64,000 nucleotides of DNA. It comes from Homarus americanus. Taxonomy: Eukaryota; Arthropoda; Malacostraca; Decapoda; Nephropidae. Every line of letters begins with the position of its first letter. Position 1 is the stretch's first letter. Shown one piece after another: positions 11,331-22,094 of this stretch. The translations under genes and the position numbers were made by a program. The stretch is taken from assembly GCF_018991925.1 (NCBI RefSeq), contig NW_024727827.1:242013-306012 (forward strand), read 5' to 3'. Below the pieces are notes generated by a model. It had not been told where the DNA came from. It saw nothing but the letters and a program-made list of their open reading frames with translations, and did no database searches.

Positions 11331-11331
<1 letters not shown>

Positions 11332-11519
11332 TTGGGTCTTCTTAAATGAGATAGTCAGTCGAGGTCTTTGGCTTATGAGACTCTCTCTCTCTCTCTTTTA
11401 CTTTTACACACACACACAGGGAGGGGAAGGAGGGGGAGGGGAAGGGGAAGGAGGGGGAGGAAGTAGTACCTCTTAGAATACACTCCAGGTGAAATATGTA
11501 GTCTTAGCTAATTAAGGAC

Positions 11520-11755
11520 CGTCACTCACCTGTAACTAACCCGTCACTCATCCTTCACTCACATGTCACTCACCCGTTGCTCACCTGTCAATCACCTGTC
11601 ACTCACCCTTCACTCACCTGTCAATCACCTGTCACTCACCCTTCACTCACCCTTCACACACATGTCACTCACCCTTCACTCACATGTCACTAATCCGTCA
11701 CTCACCTGTAAATCATCCGTCACTCACCTGTAACTCACCCGTCACTCAACCTGCC
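11520..11755. repeat. CACTCACCYGT minisatellite
   Basis: About 20 degenerate copies of an 11-bp unit, CACTCACCTGT, CACTCACCCTT or AATCACCTGT. Confidence 0.85.
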
Positions 11756-11811
11756 GACACCTCAGCTGGGAGTACACATCAAGACCGTCACTCACCTGTA
11801 GAAACGAAATT

Positions 11812-11833
11812 ATCATTATTATTATTATTGTTA

Positions 11834-11865
<32 letters not shown>

Positions 11866-11910
11866 TAAGTTTTTATTATTAGTATTATTATTGTTATTAT
11901 TATTATTACC
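11812..11910. repeat. (ATT)n microsatellite
   Basis: About 30 ATT units with GTT variants and one AAGTTTTT break. Confidence 0.95.
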
Positions 11911-12019
11911 CTGTAAGACCATCAGCCTGTACACCTCACCTGGCAGGACACGGAAGAGGTTATCAGGCAGGTTAGTCATGACGGCGCTGCTCCACTAAAT
12001 TACAGGCCGCCGCCAACAC

Positions 12020-12092
12020 CAAGATGGCGGCCCCTGGCGACGCCTTCCTCCCGCACCTTCATACCGCAACCTTCCTCCCGCACCTTCAGTAG
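12020..12092 (+). promoter_or_regulatory. YY1/Pho-like CAAGATGGCGGC site at the start of a 22-codon frame
   Basis: CAAGATGGCGGC at 12020-12031 matches the known YY1 initiator-type motif. The ATG inside it opens a 22-codon frame (MAAPGDAFLPHLH...) closing at 12092. The frame holds a 15-bp CTTCCTCCCGCACCT duplication. The motif is directly visible; function is inference. Confidence 0.25.
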
Positions 12093-12214
12093 CTCTTTCA
12101 TTTATCCTGCCGGGTTTCATTGGTTAAGGAATTCCACGCGTTTCAAGCATGACGAGTGCTGATTGGTTCCTGACCCTGTAGGCTGGTCCTCCCTCTCTCT
12201 CACTTTTGGACTTC

Positions 12215-12352
12215 CACACGTCACCCCCTCCTCCTCCTCCACACGTCACCCTCCTCCACACGTCACCCCCTCCACACGTCACCCCCCTCCACACGCCACC
12301 CTCCTCCCTCCACACGTCACCCCCCTCCTCCCTCCACACGTCACCCTCCCTT
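12215..12352. repeat. CTCCACACGTCACCC minisatellite
   Basis: About eight copies of a 15-20 bp unit CTCCACACGTCACCC with variable CTCCT spacers. Confidence 0.9.
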
Positions 12353-12419
12353 AACAAGCGTAACTACCCTACAGGAATACTTTCAAACTGTTCTTAATTA
12401 ATGGTAGTTTAACTGACCA

Positions 12420-12650
12420 GTCAGCCTCTCACCACTCACCCCACCTCACCGCACTGCACCGCACTCCACTCCACCCTCACCCCACCTCACCCCACCTCCC
12501 TCCTCGCGCCTCACCTCACCTCACTGCACCTCCCACATCTCACTCACCTCACTGCACCTTACCTCACCTCACCTCACTGCACCTCCTCCTCACCTCACCA
12601 CCACCTCACCTCACCTCACTCACCTCTCCTCACCTCACACCCAAACCTTC
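12420..12650. repeat. CACCTCACC degenerate repeat
   Basis: Repeated CACCTCACC, CACTGCACC and CACTCACC words of 5-10 bp. Confidence 0.8.
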
Positions 12651-12683
12651 CTTCCTTCCTCTTCACGGGCAGCCAACAACCTG

Positions 12684-12795
12684 ATGGCAGGCTGGGTGGG
12701 TGGGTGGGTGGCAGGTTGGGTGGCAGTGCAGGCAGGCTGCAGGCTGGGTGGGTGGCAGGCTGCGTGGCAGGCAGGCTGGGTGGGTGGCAGGTCAG
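12684..12795 (+). repeat. GGCAGGCTGGGTGGGTGG minisatellite
   Basis: Five or six copies of an 18-24 bp G-rich unit made of GGTGGG and GGCAGGCTG. G-quadruplex potential on plus. Confidence 0.85.
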
Positions 12796-12865
12796 TAGCA
12801 ACACCCGGATCTAAAATTCCAGACGACAAGATTCCTTCATGGCTGTACCTGGACTCTGGAGTCTA

Positions 12866-13245
12866 TGGTGGCCACAGTTTAAAGTGATGGCCACAATGCC
12901 TTGAGATGATGGCCACAGTTTAATACAATGGCCACCAGAGGAGCTTATGATGATGGCCAGTTTAATATAATGGCCACTACAGAGTCTTAAGATAATGGCC
13001 ACCCTCTTTAGATGATGGCCACAGTTTAAAGTGATGGCCACCAGAGCTTCTTAAGATGATGGCCACAGTTTAATACAATGGCCACCAGAGCTTCTTAAGA
13101 AGATGGCCACAGTTTAAGATGATGGCCACAGTGTTTTAAGATGATGGCCACAGTTTAATATAATGGCCACATGTTTCAGATGATGGCCACAGTTTAATAT
13201 AATGGCCACATGTTTCAGATGATGGCCACCATTATCTTCATTGTC
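12866..13245. repeat. GATGGCCAC minisatellite, about 40-50 bp unit
   Basis: About eight units, each with two TGGCCA palindromes: GATGATGGCCACAGTTTAA then ATAATGGCCACC, and spacers such as AGAGCTTCTTAA. Confidence 0.9.
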
Positions 13246-13308
13246 TTGTTCACTGCTCCAATTAGTGCGTAGTTCAGATAACGAGGGGGAGGGTATTGAA
13301 CTGTTGCC

Positions 13309-13565
<257 letters not shown>

Positions 13566-13970
13566 CCACGACCCTAACACTAAAAAACAACTTTCATCCT
13601 TAAGACTAACCTCTCATACGGGTCAAAATCCCCTACAATGTCAAAAAAAATAGATTAGAGACGTAAACAATGCTACACTCTCCCTACCAAAAGACCGATT
13701 ATCCCCTCAATAACCCCACAAATATCGCCCTTAGCACCAAAACACCATCTAGAGACACACTATGGCAATACTTCACACATAATGCCATATTGGGGTGTAA
13801 ATAATGCTATACTAGAACGTCAGTAGAGTCGATCTTCCCTTAATTAATCCATAAAATTCGACCATAAGACCAAGGGGTTGATATGTTACTTTAGAAGGGA
13901 GGTTTAATAGTGTTGCCATATGGGTGATCATTGTTTTTTTTATCTATACGTTGTGGAAGGTGACAGGGTG
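13566..13970. other. Unique DNA, no recognised feature
   Basis: AT-rich mixed sequence with repeated AATGCYATA-type words (13670, 13780, 13805). Nothing recognisable as a gene. Confidence 0.4.
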
Positions 13971-14014
13971 TGACGTCATACACAGGTGTGACGTCATACA
14001 CAGGTGTGACGTCA
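13971..14014. promoter_or_regulatory. Three perfect CRE palindromes at 18-bp spacing
   Basis: TGACGTCA at 13971-13978, 13989-13996 and 14007-14014, embedded in an 18-bp unit TGACGTCATACACAGGTG that also holds a CAGGTG E-box. A half-matching TGACGTTA follows near 14032. TGACGTCA is the CREB/ATF consensus. Activity is inference; no promoter or exon is evident nearby. Confidence 0.45.
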
Positions 14015-14077
14015 TACACAGGTGAGGGTAGTGACGTTACCTGTGACTCGTTAATGATCTTGTTACTGGAGTGGTTT

Positions 14078-14080
<3 letters not shown>

Positions 14081-14121
<41 letters not shown>
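14081..14121. repeat. (CT)n microsatellite
   Basis: About 20 uninterrupted CT units. Confidence 0.95.
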
Positions 14122-14128
<7 letters not shown>

Positions 14129-14866
14129 CCCCGACCCACCAAAGTAACCCACCGTCAGCAAGATCTAGCTGACGCCTCCCACTAGCTTCACCTGTCAGCC
14201 AAGATTAATTACGGTTCATTAGTCTGAAATGCAGAAGAAGGTGACATCTGCCCCCAAAAAAAAATCCGTTCTATCCTGCACACATTTACACACACACACC
14301 CACCAATCAACACACTAATCAACCCTCCCCAATCGATCCACCACAATCGTTTTAAATCACAAACAAACAAAACAAACACAAACACCAAAACACACACAGA
14401 CAAACGAACAAGAGATTAAAATACTCCCGAAAATAGCAATAAATAACAGAAATACTAGAAATAGGAGATATTATCGTCTTAATTATGGCCTGAGGCAGAA
14501 ATTCTCCCCAGAAATGTTAAACTAACCGACCTGTTGGCGCCACTGTTGCCAATACCCACAATAAAAAAAAAACCCCTCGCCCCACCTCATTAAATCGATC
14601 TAATATCACTCTTTTAATATGGTAACACTGATTAATATTGTTATTATGTATTATTTTATCCATTAATATCCTAATATATGTTAATTAATCCATAGAAAGT
14701 TCAGGAAATATCCAGAAATGTGGAGTAATTTGTGGATTTGTTATAATTTTATTACTCGCTCAGATGGCAACACTGGAATCCAAGCCCAGAACAGGAGCGT
14801 CTATCATTTAATGTAAACAATGACCAGATGTTTCTCTTCCTGCACCCGGAACTATGGCACCTAGCC
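14122..14866. other. Unique AT-rich DNA, no gene seen
   Basis: Short CA and AAACA words, otherwise non-repetitive. No coding or RNA signature recognised. Confidence 0.4.
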
Positions 14867-14950
14867 TAGCCTAACCCAACCTAACGCCACCTAACCTAAC
14901 GCCACCTAACCTAACCTAACCTAACGCCACCTAACCTAACCTAACCCAAC
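14867..14950 (-). repeat. Telomere-like CCTAAC/GCCACCTAAC array
   Basis: CCTAAC units alternating with ACGCCACCTAAC variants. Confidence 0.8.
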
Positions 14951-15116
14951 CAGGACTAAATTCTTGATCCAGATCGTAAGTTTAATCATCTGGTAACTCT
15001 AACCACCACAACAAACCCTTAACAACTTCTCTTTAAACCACCAAGATGGCCGCCAAATTACCCTGACTACCGGGTAAAATTAATACGAAATTACCTTCTT
15101 AAAACAGAGTTAAACC

Positions 15117-15190
15117 GGAATAAAACAGGAATAAAACAGGAATAAAACAGAATAAAACAGGATTAAAACAAGATTAAAACCGAAATAAAA
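15117..15190. repeat. GAATAAAACAG minisatellite
   Basis: About six copies of an 11-13 bp unit, GGAATAAAACA or GATTAAAACA. Confidence 0.85.
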
Positions 15191-15326
15191 CATATGAGTG
15201 TTGGTTTATCTAGATCATAGTTATTAGTGGGTTTAAAACAGCTGATTAATACTCATAGAAAACGGGATGTGGGTTGAAGGGTCGTTAGCCAATCAGAGGA
15301 TGGGACGATATTGTGTGTGTGATATA

Positions 15327-15667
15327 CAGACAGACAGACAGAGATGTACACAGACAGACAGACAGACAGACAGACAGAGATGTACACAGACAGACAGACA
15401 GATGTACACAGACAGACAGACAGAAAGAGACAGACAGACAGACAGACAGAGATGTACACAGACAGACAGACAGAAACACAACAAAAGATGCACAGACAGA
15501 CAGACAGACAGAAGATGTACACAGACAGACAGACAGACAGAGATGTACACAGACAGACAGACAGGAACAGAAGATGTACACAGACAGACAGACAGACAGA
15601 CAGAGATGTACACAGACAGACAGACAGACAGAGATGTACACAGACAGACAGACAGACAGAGATGTAC

Positions 15668-15700
<33 letters not shown>

Positions 15701-15902
15701 TGTACACAGACAGACAGACAGACAGACAGATATGTACACAGACAGACAGACAGACAGACAGACAGAATGTACACAGACAGACAGACAGATGTACACAGAC
15801 AGACAGACAGACAGACAGATATGTACACAGACAGACAGACAGACAGATATGTACACAGACACACAGACAGACAGACAGACAGATGTACACAGACAGACAG
15901 AC
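15327..15902. repeat. (CAGA)n with GATGTACACAGA punctuation
   Basis: About 575 bp of CAGA tetranucleotides broken every 20-50 bp by GATGTACA, giving a higher-order pattern of about 17 blocks. Long frames on both strands (Thr/Asp/Arg/Gln or Cys/Leu/Ser/Val) come from the absence of stops in the unit. Confidence 0.96.
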
Positions 15903-15934
15903 CGACTCCTAATGTCACCCGTAAATAAGTCAAC

Positions 15935-16190
15935 TCTCTCTCAGCCAATCACCATCCGCCCTGCGTATAATGCCAGACTCTTCCACCAATCATAGGGGAA
16001 GGAATGTCACCTCTCAGGGGGCACTGCGGTAGCTAGCCAATCACAGCTCATCTCCATACCGGGAAGACCAATCAGAGAGCTGGAATCTTAATTAAGGGGC
16101 GGTACTATATTGTCATTATCATCACTATAACGCCGCCGCCGCCGCCGCCGCCGCCAATCACCACATCTCCTCCTGATTGGCCACTCAGAA
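15935..16190. promoter_or_regulatory. Cluster of CCAAT-box motifs with a (GCC)n tract
   Basis: CCAATCA or its reverse occurs at about 15943, 15985, 16038, 16070, 16155 and 16178, six in about 240 bp. A (GCC)n run lies at 16131-16155. CCAATCA with a purine-rich 5' flank fits the NF-Y motif. Function is inference. Confidence 0.3.
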
Positions 16191-16223
16191 ACAGGTAAGT
16201 GTAAGGTGATAGTGGTGATTGAC

Positions 16224-16250
16224 CGGTGATTTTTTGTGGTTGAGAGAGAG

Positions 16251-16292
<42 letters not shown>

Positions 16293-16306
16293 ACAAAAAA
16301 TCACCG
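16224..16306. repeat. Perfect inverted repeat, 27-bp arms
   Basis: Left arm 16224-16250 (CGGTGATTTTTTGTGG...) is the exact reverse complement of 16280-16306. The 29-bp spacer is GTA plus CT repeats that can extend pairing with the GA end of the left arm. It would form a strong hairpin or cruciform. Confidence 0.9.
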
Positions 16307-16309
16307 TGC

Positions 16310-16570
16310 AATTACCTTTCAAATCACCACCCTTAACATCAACCAATTATCCAGTTTAAATCACCATCAATAACAGGCCCATTTACCAATCAATTACCAT
16401 TCTGTATAGCTCTCAATAACCAATCCATAATCATCTTCAATCACGAGCTTAAATCCCTCTCAATCACATATCTAAATTCCTTTTCAATCACCAGCGTCAA
16501 CCCCCCTCAATCACCAGCATCAATCACCATAAATCACCATAAATCACCAGCGTCAATCACCACCAATCAC
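16310..16570. repeat. Degenerate TCAATCACCA short repeat
   Basis: Many AATCACC words with 10-30 bp spacing, densest at 16490-16570 (CATAAATCACCA). Confidence 0.7.
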
Positions 16571-16636
16571 CGGCCTCTCTCCCATCACTTGCAGGTAAAA
16601 TTATGTAAACTGTACACCTGTGTCTGACATGGAGCC

Positions 16637-16676
<40 letters not shown>

Positions 16677-16745
16677 GTGCGTTTGTTTGTCTGTCTGTGT
16701 CTGTCTGTCTGTCTATCTGTCTGTCTGTGTCTGTCTGTCTGTCCG
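16637..16745. repeat. (GT)n and (TGTC)n microsatellites
   Basis: GT at 16637-16675, then TGTC/TCTG at 16683-16743. Confidence 0.93.
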
Positions 16746-17680
16746 GGTTCAATATACCTCAGTTTCGAACCCTCAGATAGTGTGGGATTCATAGACACCG
16801 AATCCCTTCAACCACTGACTTAAAACTCCCCAGAGGATTCAGATGTAAGGCTTCCGAGACGTTAACAATCCGACTTAACAACCAGTTCATGTCTTAACGA
16901 CCCAATTAAGTTCGTTAAGTGTCTCAAATAAATTAAACACATTTCGGTTTCAAGGCTTCGGAAAAAAATGGGTTCGGTGTCGTAATCAGGAATTATTGAC
17001 TTATTTCTTATTTATCGTCATTTATCACGTATTTCAAGGGCGATAAAGGAGAGAAATGATGAGAAATGGTGTTTATCTCTCAGGTAGGAGGAGGTGAGAG
17101 AGAGTAGGAGGAGGTGAGAGAGAGAGATAGAGACATAGGTGAGATAATTGAGACATCACAGAGGCGGCAGCTACCAGACCCCATCACCTGCCGCCCCCAC
17201 ACATGTTCATTAAACCCAACTAAAATAAACCATTATAAACCTAACCTAAACCCAATATATAACATCTATATTAACATTCAATAACATAAACAATAAATAA
17301 TATAACAAGTTAATAAAATAAACAATGTTGTAGTTAGTTAAAGATAATAATATAAGGATCATGATATGGCAACACTTAGACCAGCCAATGAACGTGGTCA
17401 ATTTTCGCGCCAAAAATGGAATGTGAGAACGATGACGTCAGCGAAAAGATAATATCTCTATTTTCTCTCTTTCTCTCTTCCTCTCTCTCTCTCTCTCTTT
17501 CTTCCTACTTTATTACTTACTTTTTATTATTATTTCTCTTATTTTTATGTGTTTTAGAGACAAATTGAAGAATATTAAGGAGAAATTTATTTTTTGTTGG
17601 CATTCTTCTTTGTGTGAGGTGACGCCATCTTGAATGTTTATTTTATTATCGAACTGATTATTTTATTTCTTCTCCTTATT
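16746..17680. other. Unique DNA with CRE and CCAAT motifs, no gene seen
   Basis: Short GA tracts at 17090-17130, AT-rich 17220-17360, CCAAT at about 17391, a CRE TGACGTCA at 17433-17440, CT tract 17460-17500, and a GCCATCTTGAA (YY1-like reverse) near 17625. Confidence 0.45.
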
Positions 17681-17681
17681 A

Positions 17682-17683
17682 CT

Positions 17684-17717
<34 letters not shown>

Positions 17718-17755
17718 GTCTGTCTGTCTATCTATCTATCTGTCTATCTATCAGG
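17682..17755. repeat. (TCTA)n/(TCTG)n microsatellite
   Basis: About 18 units, mostly TCTA with an internal TCTG block. Confidence 0.95.
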
Positions 17756-17847
17756 CACAGCGTTTTACATGATGGAACCTTGTGTGGCGAGCGTCATCAT
17801 CAATACTTGAATATCCAATATAGCAAAAGCAGATCTAGCCTAAGCTA

Positions 17848-17996
17848 ACCTAACCCTCTCTTAGCCTAACTCTAACTACACACACACCAAACTCGCCTAA
17901 CCTAACACCAACCTAACTTCTAACTAACCTAACCTAACCTAACTTAACACAACGCTAACCTAACCTAACCTAACCTAACCTAACCTAACCTAACAG
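17848..17996 (-). repeat. Telomere-like CCTAA array
   Basis: Degenerate CCTAAC and CTAACAC words, ending in about nine near-perfect CCTAA units at 17950-17995. Confidence 0.85.
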
Positions 17997-18076
17997 GCCT
18001 TCCATTGGTGCCTGCCTCCTCCTCCAAGCTCTGGCAGGTGTGAGTAAATGCTTGAGTACCCTTGTTGGGTGGGTAC

Positions 18077-18079
18077 ACA

Positions 18080-18133
<54 letters not shown>
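18077..18133. repeat. (CA)n microsatellite
   Basis: About 27 CA units. Confidence 0.95.
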
Positions 18134-18135
<2 letters not shown>

Positions 18136-18137
<2 letters not shown>

Positions 18138-18405
18138 TTTTGGCAGTGGACTGCCACCCTCGTCATCGCCACCTCCTGCCAGCAGCAGTCCCCACCTCGC
18201 CAGTCCGCCACTACAAAATTCAGCCCATAGCCCGCACCGATAGATATAAGAACAGCACCATCCCATCTATTGTTAAAATAATAAACAACTCCTGATTTAT
18301 GTACTGTACAGCCCTGTAAATGTATTCAACACATATTATATCATTATGTCTAAATCACATGTAAGTCTGTATATTTTCAGCCACCGGCTGCTCTATTAAT
18401 AAACC

Positions 18406-18489
<84 letters not shown>

Positions 18490-18512
18490 CATTATTATCA
18501 TTATTATTATTA

Positions 18513-18594
<82 letters not shown>

Positions 18595-18595
18595 C
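18136..18595 (+). mobile_element. LINE-C copy 1: 3' end with long (TTA)n tail
   Basis: From TTTTTGGCAGTGGAC this matches the last coding part and 3' UTR of the copy at 59762-60460, including RTDRYKNSTIPSIVKIINNS and the segment ending in GCTCTATTAATAAACC. The frame is broken just before RTDRYK by small indels relative to copy 3. The 3' tail is a TTA array of about 185 bp (18410-18595), far longer than in copy 3, with ATC, GTT and TAT variants. Only the RT C-terminal end remains; catalytic motifs are absent. Confidence 0.88.
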
Positions 18596-19265
18596 ACCAC
18601 CGTAACTCTCTACAGCCAGGTGTTCTGTGTGTGTTTTGTGTGTGTTTGTGTGTTTATCAGCTCCTCATACACATGTAGAACAATACCTGTGTCATTAACA
18701 CACCTCCTCATTAATTGTTTTCTCACCTCACAATCAACTTCCTCACCTGTTAGCTTTCTCCAGGTGTGTGTGTGTGTGTGTGGCTGACAGGTACTCTCCT
18801 ACACCTGGTCATTCAACAGGTGTTGGGGGGTGGGGAGAATCTCGTGGCACTGAACCTCTTATAAATGGGACCGACACTGGCACTCTCTGGCCTTGAGGAG
18901 ACGAAGGAAGACGAGGAAGAGGAGGAAGACGAGGAAGAAGAAAGAAGGACAGAGGAGGATAGAGGAAGAAGAGGGAGGAAGAAGCAGAGGAGGATATAGA
19001 GGAAGAGGAGGAAGAAAGGTAATCTCTCCATCAGTGATGCTGTGAAAATTATCTCCTCGTGTTACTCCTCCTGACACCTCATATGTCATGCTGAGGGTGA
19101 GGAGGGTGAGGTAGGAGAGGTAGGGAGGGTAGGGAGGAGAGAGATCCATGTGTCAGTAATGTCTGGGTACGAGGGAAGTGGAAGGCAGGTTAACTCAGTT
19201 CTCGTGTTCAACAGGTAATAGCTACACCTGGCCTGGTCATGTACGCTTCCAGTAATGACTTCTTC
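18596..19265. other. Unique and purine-rich DNA, no gene
   Basis: GT tract at 18763-18782. GAGGAAGA purine block at 18900-19020. GAGGGTAGG words at 19095-19140. Confidence 0.45.
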
Positions 19266-19390
19266 AACAGGTAGACAGACAGACAGGTAGATAGATAAAT
19301 AGACAGGTAGATAGACAGATAGATGAAGATAGATAGACAGGTAGATGGCAGATAGATAGATGATGGTAGATAGACAGACAGACAGACACA
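19266..19390. repeat. (TAGA)n/(CAGA)n microsatellite
   Basis: Mixed TAGA, CAGG and CAGA tetranucleotides. Confidence 0.93.
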
Positions 19391-19549
19391 CTGGCACCTC
19401 TACACATAAATGCATAAATGCGTCCATGGAATTTTAACGAGAGAGTCAAAACTCGTGTTATCATAAATCACCATCAATTATCTTGTCCAGCTGACGTGAT
19501 TGATGTGATATGACGTGATTGACGACACCAGTGTCTTTCTCATATGTCT

Positions 19550-19945
19550 CACCACACTCAGCCATGTCTCACCACACTCAGCCATGTCTCACCACACTCA
19601 GCCATGTCTCACCACATCGCATCTCACCACACTCAGCCATGTCTCAACACACTCAGCCATGTCTCAACACACTCAGCCATGTCTCACCTCAGCCATGTCT
19701 CACCACACACTCAGCCATGTCTCACCACACTCAGCCATGTCTCACCACACTCCAGCCATGTCTCCAACACACTCAGCCATGTCTCTCACCACTCAGCCAT
19801 GTCTCCACCTCAGCATGTCTCGCACCATGTCTCCACCACACTCAGCCATGTCTCACCACACTCAGCCATGTCTCACCACTCAGCCATGTCTCACCCTCAG
19901 CCATGTCTCACCACACTCAGCCATGTCTCACCACACTCAGCCATC
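19550..19945. repeat. CACTCAGCCATGTCTCACCA minisatellite
   Basis: About 20 copies of a 20-bp unit, several trimmed to 14-18 bp. Open in three forward frames, so the three overlapping Ser/His/Thr-rich frames are repeat artefacts. Confidence 0.95.
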
Positions 19946-19946
19946 A

Positions 19947-20135
19947 GATGTCTCAATCAGCCAATCACACGTTGGTATATAAGAACAGATGTCTCAATCA
20001 GCCAATCACACGACGGTATATAAAAACAGATGTCTCAATCAGCCAATCACATGATAGTATATAAAACAGATGTCTCAATCAGCCAATCACATGATAGTAT
20101 ATAAAACAGATGTCTCAATCAGCCAATCACATAAG
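19947..20135 (+). repeat. 40-41 bp tandem unit, each with a CCAAT box and a TATA-like word
   Basis: Units begin near 19947, 19988, 20029, 20069 and 20109 with GATGTCTCAATCAGCCAATC. Four end in GTATATAARA; the last is cut short. Each unit has CCAATCAC followed about 8-10 bp later by TATATAA. Confidence 0.93.
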
Positions 20136-20170
20136 ACATCTCACTCGATCAGAACATGACCTCTTTACCT

Positions 20171-20171
<1 letters not shown>

Positions 20172-20215
<44 letters not shown>
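20172..20215. repeat. (GT)n microsatellite
   Basis: About 22 GT units. Confidence 0.95.
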
Positions 20216-20218
<3 letters not shown>

Positions 20219-20274
20219 CATTCACCCCAGCCTCAGGTTCAACCTTTCACACACCTTTTTTTACCAAAGTACTT

Positions 20275-20330
20275 AAGTGGGGCCCCTGCAACGAATACTG
20301 CCACGTGAGATGACTCAATCAGGGCCCCCA

Positions 20331-20370
<40 letters not shown>

Positions 20371-20620
20371 GGGCCCTGCAACGAATACTGCCACATGAGA
20401 TGACTCATCAGGGCCCCAGACACCACAAAATTAGGGCCCTGCAACGAATCTGCCACGTGAGATGACTCAATCAGGGCCACACACACACACACACACACAC
20501 ACACCTTAAGTGGGGCCCTGCAACGAATACTGCCACGTGAGATGACTCAATCAGGACCAGCACACACACACACCTTAAGTGGGGCCTGCAACAAATACTG
20601 CCATTGGTGACTCAATCAAC

Positions 20621-20655
<35 letters not shown>

Positions 20656-20861
20656 TAAGTGGGGCCCTGCAACGAATACTGCCACGTGAGATGACTCAAT
20701 TAGGGCCAGACACACACACACACACCTTAAGTGGGGCCCTGCAACGAATACTGCCACGTGAGATGACTCAATCAGGGCCCCCAGACAGACACACACACAC
20801 ACACACACATCTTAAGTGGGGCCCTGCAACGAATACTGCCACGTGAGATGACAATCAGACC

Positions 20862-20901
<40 letters not shown>

Positions 20902-20953
20902 AAGTGGGGCCCCTGCAACGAATACTGCCGTGAGATGACTCAACAGGCCCCCA

Positions 20954-21006
<53 letters not shown>

Positions 21007-21191
21007 TAAAGTGGGGCCCCGGCAACGAATACTGCCACATGAGATGACTCAATCAGGGCCCCCAGACACACACACACACACCTAAGTGGGGCCCCACAGC
21101 AATACTGCCACGTGAGATGACTCAATCAGGGCCCCCAGACACACACACACACACACCTTATCCACAATGCCACGGAATGTCAGGGCCCCCA

Positions 21192-21244
<53 letters not shown>

Positions 21245-21376
21245 CTAAGTGGGGCCCTGCAACAAATACTGCCACGTGAGATGACTCAATCAGGGCCCCC
21301 AGACACACACACACACACACACTAAGTGGGGCCCTGCAACAAATACTGCCGTGAGATGACTCAATCAGGGCCCCCA

Positions 21377-21412
<36 letters not shown>

Positions 21413-21476
21413 AGTGGGGCCCTGCAACGAATACTGCCACATGAGATGACTCAATCAGCCCCCCACACACACACAC
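20275..21476 (+). repeat. Satellite of about 15 hairpin units joined by (CA)n linkers
   Basis: Each unit of about 55 bp reads GTGGGGCCCTGCAACGAATA, then CTGCCACGTGAGATGACTCA, then ATCAGGGCCCCCAGA, followed by 10-60 bp of CA. Units start near 20277, 20368, 20422, 20511, 20575, 20655, 20727, 20812, 20901, 21005, 21083, 21150 (badly decayed), 21244, 21322 and 21411. GGGGCCCTG and CAGGGCCCC form 9-bp inverted arms. The loop carries CACGTG (E-box) and TGACTCA (AP-1-type) words, with CACATG or shortened forms in some units. Confidence 0.95.
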
Positions 21477-21517
21477 ACTTTCTAGAGATGCTTCCTAAAA
21501 TGTGGTAATAGGCTGGC

Positions 21518-21650
21518 TGGCCGGTCGGTCGGTCGGTCGGTGTCTAGACTGAGATGAGGAAGGGGTGGGGTGGGAGGAGGAGGAGGTGGGGAGTGGGGAG
21601 GGAGGTGGGGTGGGGTGGAGTGGGTGGGGGGAAGGAGGTGGGGGATGGTG
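21518..21650 (+). repeat. GGTC and GGTGGGG-rich block
   Basis: Short (GGTC)n at 21520-21542, then G-rich GGTGGGG and GGAGG repeats with quadruplex potential. Confidence 0.75.
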
Positions 21651-22094
21651 GTAGGTCGTGTTGATAGATTATAGTGGTAGTGTACTGGTGTGTGTGTGTG
21701 TTGTGTGTGTGTAGTCATCTGATCACAACACCTGGCGAAACAAACATGTGTAAACTATGCATAAAAAACCTAACCTAACTATACAGTCTTAGTAAACATT
21801 GGTGGCCATTTTGAGACACTAGTACCGCCATCTAGTCAAGTCTCTACATAATTAAGACGTCATACTTAGGGTCATTATCTCAGGTTCGTTGCTTAATTAG
21901 GTCGTTTATATACCTGTCCACACCTGTAATTAAGGTGGTTATATATACTGTTTACCTTTCCCGTCTTGGCGTGTGTTACCTGCCCAGAGATCTGTTGTGT
22001 TCTGCCCCCCTCCTCCTCCCCCCCCATCCCTCCTCCCTCCCCCCCCCCCTCCCACCTCCTTCCCCTGAAATAATATGGGGGGGGATCTAACAGT
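21651..22094. other. Unique DNA, no gene seen
   Basis: GT tract near 21685-21712, C-rich 22005-22060, GGGG at 22077-22084. Nothing else recognised. Confidence 0.4.

Noticed and set aside
15267..15995. Thr/Asp/Arg/Gln-rich frames of up to 242 codons, and the minus-strand Cys/Val/Ser frames
   Set aside because: Pure translation of CAGA tetranucleotides in all frames.
20275..21476. CRISPR array
   Set aside because: Regular cores and variable spacers superficially fit, but spacers are all CA repeats, the host is eukaryotic and there are no cas genes.
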